A DNA stretch of 64,000 nucleotides from Mycolicibacterium rutilum (GTDB lineage Bacteria > Actinomycetota > Actinomycetes > Mycobacteriales > Mycobacteriaceae): the NCBI RefSeq assembly GCF_900108565.1, contig NZ_LT629971.1, forward strand, positions 5,518,001 to 5,582,000, given 5' to 3'. The notes under the pieces are model-generated. The model saw nothing but the letters and a program-made list of their open reading frames with translations, had not been told where the DNA came from and searched no databases. The position numbers and the translations under genes were made by a program. Positions 1 through 7,268 of the stretch are shown here, piece after piece (the first letter of the stretch is position 1; each line of letters begins with the position of its first letter).

Positions 1-3000
1 CAACGGCGTGACGATGAGAAGTTGCAGCCCGAGCGTCGCGAACAGATCCAGTGCGTAGCGCGTCGAGACATCGGAGCCGCGGCCGAATGCTTCGTCGATG
101 ACCGCAAACCGGAAGTCGCGTGACTGCTCGGCACCCCACTCGAGTCCGAACTGGTAGGCAAGCGACGCCGCCAGGATCGTGTAGGCGAGCTTCTCCTTCT
201 GGCCGCCGGACTTGCCGTCGGAGTCGCTGTAGTGCTCCCACTCAAGGTCCGTCTCGACATCACGCTCGGAGGCCGAGAAGACGAACCAGTTACGCACGTC
301 GGTGACTCGTCGGGTCCAGTTCTTGTCCGATTCGGCGGAGCCGTCGCGACCGCGGAAGCGCTCGATGACCCGCTTCACGTCGAGGAAACGCTGCTCTGAG
401 TACTGGTCGCCATCGACCGCAAGGCTGTCGTTGGTCAGGTTGCGCAAGTCCGCACGGAACTGCGCAATGTCCTGGTTCCATGTGGGCTCCTTCTCCACTC
501 GGATGAAGCGACCCGGGTTGTAGGGAACTGCGCCGAGCGCCTCGTTGATGCGGTCCACGCGCTCATCGATCGCCGAGGCTTGCCGGTGGAGCCAGTTGTT
601 GAACCCGGCCAACTCCTGAATGGCGTTCTTGTTGAGCTGTTCCTTGAACTCGCTCTCGAAACGCGGGAGATCGTCGGTGGCGATGCGGTCACGGAACGCC
701 AGGAACTCTTGGCGGGCCTCGACATTGGCGTCCATGTCCGCGCGCAGCTCGGGCCACCGGATCAAGACCTTCAGCATTGACTGGATCAGGCTCTGCGCAA
801 AGCCGCCAAGTTCCTTGTTAAGTCGGTCGATACGTTGATGAAGATCCGCGGAAAGGCCGTTCTCGGTCTCGGCGCAGTCCGCTGCCCGCGTCGGGCGGTT
901 CGTCCCTAGGCGTTCGTTGAGAGCCGGGTAGGATTCGCGGGCGGCCGCCAGCTGCGCCTCCGGCTGATCCGCGACGAGCTCGTCGTCACGCTTCTTGTCC
1001 CGTTCTGCCTGCTTTGCCTTCGCGGCGGTAGTGGCTAGCTTGCCCGTGAGTTGCTCGATCGAATTCGCCACGACATCAGATTGTTTGGCGTTGTCCGCCA
1101 GCGCTCGGGCGATCTCCTCCAAACGGGATGAGCCAGCCTCCAACCGAACCCTTTCGGCGTCATGTTGATTCGCACGCGACTCGGCCTCGTCAACGTCAAG
1201 GTCAATCCAGGAGCGGAACCCCTCAATCCGAAGGAGTGCGTCCAACCTTCCTTGCAGGGCTTCCCGCAACGAGTTGAGCCTGACCTGCTCGGATGCGGCC
1301 GCCTCGCGCTCGGCCTCCAGCTCGGCGAGCTCGGTGCGCAGCGCGGCGATCTTTCGTTCGTTGGCCCAGCCGAGAACCCAACGACGGGGGTCGTCGACGC
1401 GATGCCGGTCGTCCTTCTCGTGGCGCTCGCCGGAGCGCACTTGGCCCTCACGGGTAACAGCCCGCCGCTCACTGCGGAACTCCTCAAGGCTTGCTGTGCA
1501 ACGGAAGTCGGCCCGTTTCGTGAGTTCGTTGACGAGGTATTCGCGGAAAGGGCCGTCCTTGACGTCGACACAGTCGGCGAGTAGCAGCCCGTCATACTCC
1601 GGTGGCTGGAGCCGAACCCGTTGCCGGGCAACCCTTTCGTAGACCAGCTTAGCTCCGGTCATCTTGCCGGCGCGGCCGTGGAAAGTGAGCCGTCGACTGT
1701 TCACCCATCCAGTCACAGCGTCGTAGTGCTGCTGTGGCACCAGCAGCGAGAGGGCAAATCCGCGCAAAACCCGCTCCGCGGCTCCCCGCCACTGCGCGCG
1801 CTCGTCGAACACGTCGAGAAGCTCACCCGCGTAAGGAAGATCCTCCGGCGTCAGCCCGAGAGCCGCACAAAGCTCGGCGCGCACCTGCACCTGCTCAAGA
1901 GGCAGGTTGCTGGTACGTTGCTCCAAGCTCGCGAGTTCCTCGGTGATGTGATCGCACTTCCGTTGGAGCTCTTTCTCACGCCCGATCGCTTCGGCGCTGG
2001 CTGCGTCAAGGTTTCGTTTCTCGGCTGCCAGCCGCGGACGCTCGGCGGAAACCAGAGCGGACAGGGCGGTGAACGCCTCGCTGCCGACGACCGCCTCCAG
2101 CCCGGCTTCGGAGACGGCGGCGTTGAACAAAATTCTTGTACGACGGCGCGTTTCGGCCTGGTTCCGCGCCATACTAGCGAGGCGTTCCAACTCGCCGATG
2201 CGGTCGCCGCCGGCCTTCGCGCGCTCCTCGATGAGGGATTCGCGTTGTCGCGTCAGCGTCTGTTGGCTGGCTTTGGCGGCGTCCTGCTCCTTCCACAGGG
2301 CCGCACCTTGCGCCTCAAGCTCGGCAATCTCGCCCGCCAGCAGATTCGACCGAAACTCTGCGATAAAGAGCCGGACGGCGGATCGCTCGCGCTCCCGAGT
2401 GTCGCGCTCTGTGAACGCCGCATCGTACTTCGCCGCCGTCTGTACGACGGGCTCGAGCGCTTCGAGTTGTTCTCGCGCCCGCTTGACGGCGTCGTGCGCC
2501 CTGGTGAGGTCCTCGAAGTGGTCAATGATGTCGCGGACGCGGTCGGTCGAATCGCTCGGTTCCAGCATGTGGTCGCGCACGAAATCGTTGAGGTTGCCGA
2601 CAGACTTCAGCGAGACGGTTTGGTGGAACAGCTCAAGCGCCTGCTCCGATCGGATTCCAAGGAGGCGACGCAACGATGTAGCGTACTTGGGGAATTCGTC
2701 GAAGAGGTCTGCTCCGGCGGCACGCAGCCGCCTGCGCAGATCGCGCAGATCGGAGCCGAAGTCGGCGAAGTCCGTCCCGATGGACAGTTCTTTTGTAGCG
2801 GTGACGAAGAATCGGTAAGGCTGTCCGGTGCTCTCGCGCTGCTGGAATACCTGGGCCAGTGTGACTGTCTCGTCGTAGCCGTGGTTGGTGAAGACTCCGA
2901 GGATCACCGAGTACGTTCGCCGGTTCTCACGCAGGCCCTTGGCGCGGGATTTTCCGGTGGCCTCGTTTCGCTCCGACTTGTAGTGGCCTTCAACGTAGGA

Positions 3001-3267
3001 GCGCAGAGTGCGTTCCCTGGCCTCGGCACCGGCAGCCTTGTTGTAGGCGACCTTGTGGGACGGCACCAACAATGTGGTGAGTGCGTCGACGATCGTCGAC
3101 TTGCCCGAGCCGATGTCACCGGTGAGCAGCGCGGTATCGGCGCGAGGAGTGAACCGCCAGACCTGGGTGTCGAAGGTACCCCAGTTCAACACCTCGGCGT
3201 GCTGGAGCCGGTAGCCGGACCGTCGGCTGTCGCCGAGTTCGACCGTGGAAGAAGGTGTTTCACTCAT
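1..3267 (-). CDS. jetC: Wadjet SMC-like ATPase JetC (3' end cut by window)
   Basis: This is the motor subunit of a Wadjet/MksB (MukB-like) condensin that restricts plasmids. The frame is open for 1089 codons from an ATG at 3267 to the left edge, so only a short C-terminal tail is missing. The start reads MSETPSSTVELGDSRRSGYR. A Walker A loop GDIGSGKST has its lysine near residue 56. The middle is long, charged and coiled-coil-like. An ABC signature SGGQKEK lies near 1020 and a Walker B VIDEAFGRGS near 1057. The ATG overlaps the 3' end of jetB by 8 bp, so the two are translationally coupled. The gene that should follow, jetD (nuclease), is beyond the edge. Third codon positions look less GC-rich than in the neighbouring core genes. 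Family assignment is strong; activity is inferred. Confidence 0.93.
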   Translation of the reverse strand, partial: MSETPSSTVELGDSRRSGYRLQHAEVLNWGTFDTQVWRFTPRADTALLTGDIGSGKSTIVDALTTLLVPSHKVAYNKAAGAEARERTLRSYVEGHYKSERNEATGKSRAKGLRENRRTYSVILGVFTNHGYDETVTLAQVFQQRESTGQPYRFFVTATKELSIGTDFADFGSDLRDLRRRLRAAGADLFDEFPKYATSLRRLLGIRSEQALELFHQTVSLKSVGNLNDFVRDHMLEPSDSTDRVRDIIDHFEDLTRAHDAVKRAREQLEALEPVVQTAAKYDAAFTERDTRERERSAVRLFIAEFRSNLLAGEIAELEAQGAALWKEQDAAKASQQTLTRQRESLIEERAKAGGDRIGELERLASMARNQAETRRRTRILFNAAVSEAGLEAVVGSEAFTALSALVSAERPRLAAEKRNLDAASAEAIGREKELQRKCDHITEELASLEQRTSNLPLEQVQVRAELCAALGLTPEDLPYAGELLDVFDERAQWRGAAERVLRGFALSLLVPQQHYDAVTGWVNSRRLTFHGRAGKMTGAKLVYERVARQRVRLQPPEYDGLLLADCVDVKDGPFREYLVNELTKRADFRCTASLEEFRSERRAVTREGQVRSGERHEKDDRHRVDDPRRWVLGWANERKIAALRTELAELEAEREAAASEQVRLNSLREALQGRLDALLRIEGFRSWIDLDVDEAESRANQHDAERVRLEAGSSRLEEIARALADNAKQSDVVANSIEQLTGKLATTAAKAKQAERDKKRDDELVADQPEAQLAAARESYPALNERLGTNRPTRAADCAETENGLSADLHQRIDRLNKELGGFAQSLIQSMLKVLIRWPELRADMDANVEARQEFLAFRDRIATDDLPRFESEFKEQLNKNAIQELAGFNNWLHRQASAIDERVDRINEALGAVPYNPGRFIRVEKEPTWNQDIAQFRADLRNLTNDSLAVDGDQYSEQRFLDVKRVIERFRGRDGSAESDKNWTRRVTDVRNWFVFSASERDVETDLEWEHYSDSDGKSGGQKEKLAYTILAASLAYQFGLEWGAEQSRDFRFAVIDEAFGRGSDVSTRYALDLFATLGLQLLIVTPL

Positions 3268-3838
3268 CACTGGTCACCGCTCCGGCGTACTCGCGCAGCT
3301 TGGCCGAGAAGTCCGACAGGGTCTGGGCGTCGACGTAGGCCTTCAGGATTCGCCGTACCTCCCACTGGTCGCGTTGACCGCGCAACTGACGCAGGAAGCC
3401 GAGTTCGGCGGCCTTCTTGATGGTCGTCTCCGCCTGCTCCACAATTCGTGCGTCATTCGTGGACTCAGCCTGGAAAAGCCGCAGCATCTCAACGATCTGG
3501 TCGGTGGTGAGAACCAATCGGCCCTCACCGCCGGTCGTCTCGAACTCGACGAGCCTCTTGCGCAGCAGCACCAGGAGCAGGCTGACGTTGTAGGTCAGTG
3601 CCCGCCTGCGCACCAGGCGCGGGAGTTCCTCATCGCCCTCTTCGGATGGCTGGGAGCGAAGATAGGCGTATCCCTCGGCGTCATCGACCACGACGTCGAC
3701 GCCGATAGTGGCGAAATGGTCTCGCACGCCGGCGCCCGAACGTTCTAGCGTCAGCCACGTGTCCTCATCCGATTCGCGGTAGACAACCCCTTGCATCAGC
3801 CGGATGATGGCGCTGGCGATCGCATACTCGTTGCTCAT
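3260..3838 (-). CDS. jetB: Wadjet subunit JetB (DUF4194, MukE-like)
   Basis: A 192-residue protein starting MSNEYAIASAIIRLMQGVVY. It has the length and winged-helix-like, leucine-rich texture of DUF4194 proteins, the MukE-like subunits of Wadjet. In known systems JetB bridges the kleisin JetA and the SMC ATPase JetC and helps load the complex on DNA. Its ATG overlaps the jetA stop (ATGA) and its own stop overlaps the jetC start, so the three genes form one tightly coupled operon. The identification rests mainly on this A-B-C order and size, because the family has no catalytic motif. Confidence 0.9.
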   Translation of the reverse strand: MSNEYAIASAIIRLMQGVVYRESDEDTWLTLERSGAGVRDHFATIGVDVVVDDAEGYAYLRSQPSEEGDEELPRLVRRRALTYNVSLLLVLLRKRLVEFETTGGEGRLVLTTDQIVEMLRLFQAESTNDARIVEQAETTIKKAAELGFLRQLRGQRDQWEVRRILKAYVDAQTLSDFSAKLREYAGAVTSDE

Positions 3839-5283
3839 CGTCGCCGCACCGTCACTTTCGGCAGTCTCGCTCGCTTGGTGAAGTCCGGATCGGCGGGGTC
3901 GGCGTACTCCAGGAGCGTCTCGTCGGCGTCGTCCATGTCGACCGTCACGTTCTCGTCGTTGAGTGCGAGGTAGCCGACGACCTCTGCCGCACCCTGCTCG
4001 ATCGGGTGTACCGCGATGACGTCGGCCAAGAGAGCCGAAGAGTTCTCAGGCAGAACATCGCGGATGGTCTCGATCAAGCGCGCCTGATCGATGAACGTCT
4101 GCGTAAACAGCAGGCCGGTGTCGACCTCCTCTGACGCCGGTGGGATGAGACTCTCGACCGCGACCGCTGCGGGCGGCTGGTAGAGCGGGCGCTCAAACGG
4201 GAGCGCGATCTCGATGCCGGGCTGGTCAAGTTCGAGCCCGAACGTCGGCGGGTTGTCGCGGAGTTCCAGAGCAACGCTCTCAACTGCGCGGACTAGGTCG
4301 AGTACACGTCGGTTCTCCAGCCAGATCTGGTCATCGAGGAAGCGGCGCAGTTGTTCGGAAATCTGCCGGACGGTGCGCTGGGCTCGATCAGCAGCTTCAG
4401 ACCAGTCATGGTGAATACCGCGAATCCGATCGTCGGCCTCGATGGTCTTGAGGGCAGAAACCTTGGCCAGAAGTTCGGCGAGTTCGGCCTGGCGCGACTC
4501 GGAGAGAAGGAAGTCGTAGAACGCTTGAAAGCTCCGACCCTGATCTGAGCCTGCGATCTCGGAGCGGCTTCCGACCAGCTCCGCGAGCAGTTCGCCCTTG
4601 GACCCCTCCCAAGTCGCGATCTTCTCTCGCGCGGCCCGGTCCAGGAGCCGAAAGTTCTCTTCCACCTCGCGGAAGTCTGAGAGCAGTTCCCGTGCGGTCG
4701 TGGCGAGCTGTTGGTAGCGGTCGCGGACTGCGGTTGCGTCCAGCACCTGAACAACGCCGGCCTCGACGGCAGCGATCTCGGCGTCAAGTTCGTCGCGGCG
4801 GCGCCGTAATTCGACCAGCCGGATATCGGGTTCGACTTCGGTTCCGTGCACGATCTGTCGCAACAGCTCGACCACAGTGTGCAGCCTGGACTCGGTCCCC
4901 ACAAATGATCTGCCTTTGAGGCCCATGACCCACGCGTAGGCCTTCTCGAACGCCGGTGTCACCTCGTAGTGCACTTCGTCATCGCCAGCCGGGTAGAACC
5001 GCCGCAGATACCCGGCGTCGGTGGCCGCCCAGTCCTCCAAATACGACCGAGCGTCCTTTGGAAATCGTTCCTGCCCATTCTCGGTGAGGATCTCAGTGTT
5101 CAGCGCGTACAGGTGGTCATCCAACGCGGCCGCGACCTCGCTGGCTGAGCATGCGCCTCGGTTGCCCTCGACGAAAAACATCCCAAGGAAGGACAGGATC
5201 AGCGTGGCGTTGCTAGCACGCAGCAGTCGCCAAGCGGAGTGCCGCTCCCGCAATGCGTCGATCGTTGCGTAGTCCACCAGCAA
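3835..5283 (-). CDS. jetA: Wadjet subunit JetA (DUF3375, kleisin/MukF-like)
   Basis: A 482-residue DUF3375-type protein, the kleisin (MukF-like) subunit of Wadjet. The N-terminal part (DYATIDALRERHSAWRLLRA, then SFLGMFFVEGN) resembles a winged helix. Charged helical segments with several R/E-rich stretches follow at roughly 170-330, and an acidic then basic tail ends the protein. It is the first gene of the operon. Three start codons are possible: TTG 5283, CTG 5280 and GTG 5277. None has a strong Shine-Dalgarno sequence, and a GGTGGGA lies about 12-18 bases upstream. TTG 5283 is listed as the longest form, but GTG 5277 is equally plausible. A small perfect hairpin lies 25 bp upstream. Confidence 0.9.
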   Translation of the reverse strand: MLVDYATIDALRERHSAWRLLRASNATLILSFLGMFFVEGNRGACSASEVAAALDDHLYALNTEILTENGQERFPKDARSYLEDWAATDAGYLRRFYPAGDDEVHYEVTPAFEKAYAWVMGLKGRSFVGTESRLHTVVELLRQIVHGTEVEPDIRLVELRRRRDELDAEIAAVEAGVVQVLDATAVRDRYQQLATTARELLSDFREVEENFRLLDRAAREKIATWEGSKGELLAELVGSRSEIAGSDQGRSFQAFYDFLLSESRQAELAELLAKVSALKTIEADDRIRGIHHDWSEAADRAQRTVRQISEQLRRFLDDQIWLENRRVLDLVRAVESVALELRDNPPTFGLELDQPGIEIALPFERPLYQPPAAVAVESLIPPASEEVDTGLLFTQTFIDQARLIETIRDVLPENSSALLADVIAVHPIEQGAAEVVGYLALNDENVTVDMDDADETLLEYADPADPDFTKRARLPKVTVRRR

Positions 5284-5307
5284 AGCCTACGGAATCCCAC
5301 CGACAGA

Positions 5308-5327
5308 TTCGGGCGTACTCGCCCGAA
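5308..5327 (-). promoter_or_regulatory. Hairpin in the jetA leader
   Basis: A perfect 8-bp inverted repeat (TTCGGGCG / CGCCCGAA) with a 4-base spacer lies about 25 bp upstream of the Wadjet operon start. It could be an operator half-site pair or an RNA hairpin in the leader. It has no T-tract, so it is not an obvious terminator. Function is inferred from position only. Confidence 0.4.
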
Positions 5328-5446
5328 AGTACACGCCTGCGAAATTGCGATTGATCGCCCAACATTGCCACGGAGGTTCGAGATAGCCCAAGGACATTCA
5401 GCAAAGGCTGGTGTTCACAAAACCGCTCACAAGCGGCATGAAATGA

Positions 5447-5469
5447 CCCCAGAGGTCGCACCTCTGGGG
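5447..5469 (-). terminator. Hairpin downstream of the initiator tRNA
   Basis: A 10-bp perfect stem (CCCCAGAGGT / ACCTCTGGGG) with a 3-base loop starts 15 bp beyond the tRNA 3' end on the minus strand and is followed by a short T-containing stretch. It probably ends the tRNA transcript. One arm repeats the tRNA anticodon-arm sequence CCCAGAGGT, which raises the alternative that it is a leftover of an integration event at the tRNA. Confidence 0.55.
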
Positions 5470-5483
5470 CCATTTCCGATTAG

Positions 5484-5557
5484 TAGCGGGGACAGGATTC
5501 GAACCTGCGACCTCTGGGTTATGAGCCCAGCGAGCTACCGAGCTGCTCCACCCCGCG
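5484..5557 (-). tRNA. Initiator tRNA-Met (CAT)
   Basis: On the minus strand the sequence begins CGCGGGGTGGAGCAGC and ends GTCCCCGCTA, giving 74 bases without CCA. The anticodon loop CTCATAA is closed by a stem with three consecutive G-C pairs (GGG/CCC), the mark of an initiator tRNA. The T-loop reads GGTTCGAATCC. The first acceptor pair is a C-T mismatch, also typical of initiators. The following bases are CTA, so CCA is not encoded. It is needed for translation initiation after formylation. Confidence 0.96.
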
Positions 5558-5666
5558 ACGGGTGAACGCTAGGTTACCCAAGTGGTCGTGCGGCCTCCAA
5601 ATCGCCTGCTCATCGCACCTGCTTCGCACGCTCACTGCGGTACGCGCGTGCACAAACTGCGGGAAT

Positions 5667-5690
5667 TTCGCGGCGTGTCGTGTGCGGACA
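5667..5690. repeat. Dispersed intergenic repeat, copy 1
   Basis: The segment contains CGGCGTGTCGTGTGC (5671-5685), found again exactly at 34182-34196 in another intergenic gap, with similar bases on both sides. It is followed by GGACACGCACGCTCGC, so the copy carries internal inverted repeats. It lies between the tRNA and the 3' end of the flavin oxidoreductase gene. No other content is visible in this 155-bp gap. Confidence 0.5.
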
Positions 5691-5712
5691 CGCACGCTCG
5701 CCGATGGGGGGG

Positions 5713-7101
5713 TCAGGCCGGGGTGCGGATCACCTGGCCGGTGGCCAGCACCCGGCCCGGGTCGTAGCGGTCGGCCAGCGCCGCCAGCCAGTGCAGCGTG
5801 TCGTCGTTGTAGACCCGCGACGGTCGATCCGGGTGATAGGACGGCGCGAAGTTCGGCATCTGCCCGCCGGTCGACCACTCGGCGACGGCCGTCGTCACGC
5901 CCGCGGCGTGCGCGGCCACCAGTTCCACGATCTCCGGTGCCGCGACGCCGATCACCGCCAGCGAGTACGCCGCGTCGCGATGGCAGAACGCGCTGCGGTG
6001 CTGCGGCTCCCGGGCCAGCGACCCGCCGAGCAGCCGCAGCTCCACGATCACCTGCGGTGAGCCCGAGTCCGGGCCGGCGAGTGCGAGGATCGCGTCGACC
6101 GCCTCGGCGGGCAGTTCCCGCAGCAGCGCCTGGTCCTCGGTGATCGGCATCGGGTCGACCGGATCCGCGTGCACCGCACCGAGAGCCGCGTACGGCAGCA
6201 CAGCGACAGTGTCGAGCACCGGCGTGGCCACCGCCCGCATCGGCGCCAGCAGCCGTTCGGCCTCCTCGAGATCGCCGATCGCGGTGTAGCGCACCGCGAC
6301 CGTCATCTTGCCCGCGAGCGGTTCGGGGACATCCGGCAGCGGCGGCAGCTGCTGGATGGCGATCGACGTGTTGGCCGTCTCCGGGAGGTCCGCCGTCCAC
6401 TCGCGCCACGCGTGCAGCACCGTCGCCGCGTCGGCACCATCGAAATAGACTGCGCCGCCGTAGAACTCGACGATCGGCAGCAGGTCGATCTCCACCGACG
6501 TGACGATGCCCAGCGTCGCCTTGCCGCCGCGCAGACCCCAGAACAGGTCGGCGTTGTCGCGCGGCGACGCCCGGAACAGCCGGCCCTCGCCGGTTACCAC
6601 GTCGAAGCTGCGGACGTGATCCGACGACAGCCCGACCGTGCGTACCAGTGGGCCGATCCCCCCGCCCGTCAGGTAGCCGACCACGCCGACGCCCGGCGCC
6701 GAACCCGCCAGTGGCGCAAGGCCATGCGGCGCCGCCGCCTCGATGACGTCCTGCCACCGCGCACCGGCGCCGACGCGAGCCGTGCAGGTGCGGGTGTCGA
6801 TCTCGCAGTGCTTCATCGCCGAGGTCTGCACCAGGATCGTGTCCTGCCCGACCCCCACCGCGCCGTGCCCGGTGGCCTGCACCGTGACCGTGAACCCGTG
6901 CGCGGCGGCGAACCGGATCGCGCCCGCGACGTCCTGCGCAGTGGTCGCCATCACGACCGCCGCAGGCGCGACCGTCGCCGCGACGTTCCAGGGCGCGCAG
7001 CGCTCGTAGCCGGGCTCTCCCGGCAACGCCACGTGCGTGGCGACGTAGTCGCGCAGCATCGGCAGCACCTCGGCGCGATCACGCGTCAGGTCGATGGTCA
7101 T
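5713..7101 (-). CDS. FAD-binding (PCMH/BBE-type) oxidoreductase
   Basis: A 462-residue flavoprotein of the berberine-bridge/6-hydroxy-nicotine-oxidase type. The N-terminal FAD-binding half carries ATGHGAVG, whose His79 sits where these enzymes bind FAD covalently, and GVGVVGYLTGGGIG. The position that holds the second (cysteinyl) FAD link in bicovalent enzymes has no cysteine. The C-terminus shows a BBE-like YNDDTLHWLAALADRYDPGRV. The substrate is unknown. It has no signal peptide, so a cytosolic enzyme is expected. The large regulator downstream on the same strand begins 3.6 kb upstream of it in transcription order and is separated by a hairpin, so the two may be functionally linked but are not clearly one operon. 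Confidence 0.85.
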   Translation of the reverse strand: MTIDLTRDRAEVLPMLRDYVATHVALPGEPGYERCAPWNVAATVAPAAVVMATTAQDVAGAIRFAAAHGFTVTVQATGHGAVGVGQDTILVQTSAMKHCEIDTRTCTARVGAGARWQDVIEAAAPHGLAPLAGSAPGVGVVGYLTGGGIGPLVRTVGLSSDHVRSFDVVTGEGRLFRASPRDNADLFWGLRGGKATLGIVTSVEIDLLPIVEFYGGAVYFDGADAATVLHAWREWTADLPETANTSIAIQQLPPLPDVPEPLAGKMTVAVRYTAIGDLEEAERLLAPMRAVATPVLDTVAVLPYAALGAVHADPVDPMPITEDQALLRELPAEAVDAILALAGPDSGSPQVIVELRLLGGSLAREPQHRSAFCHRDAAYSLAVIGVAAPEIVELVAAHAAGVTTAVAEWSTGGQMPNFAPSYHPDRPSRVYNDDTLHWLAALADRYDPGRVLATGQVIRTPA

Positions 7102-7199
7102 CGGAGTCCTTTCGTCAAGCCCTCAGGTCGGGACGAAGCATCGCCGAACCGGCTTGGCGGCCCCTTGGCCACGGATTCAAGAAAAATCCAAGTTCGAAT

Positions 7200-7245
7200 G
7201 TGCGGTTTCGTCCGCGACTCGCCGCCGCAGCGGACGAAACCGCAC
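7200..7245. terminator. Perfect 15-bp inverted repeat, probable terminator or repeat element
   Basis: GTGCGGTTTCGTCCG at 7200-7214 is exactly inverted at 7231-7245 around a 16-base loop. It lies 23 bp past the stop of the BTAD regulator gene on the minus strand, and a short T-run follows further on. It could be a transcription terminator or a member of a dispersed palindrome family. The repeat itself is seen directly; its role is inferred. Confidence 0.6.
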
Positions 7246-7268
7246 ACTCGGCGGGCCCGGCCGAGCGC

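Noticed and set aside
1621..3420. Long plus-strand open frame (about 600 codons) opposite jetC
   Set aside because: It is the antisense of the jetC reading frame; its translation has no domain, and the minus strand reads a clear SMC-like ATPase.
5239..5565. Plus-strand ORF ending in SGDRIRTCDLWVMSPASYR
   Set aside because: The recognisable part is a translation across the initiator tRNA, a well-known false annotation.
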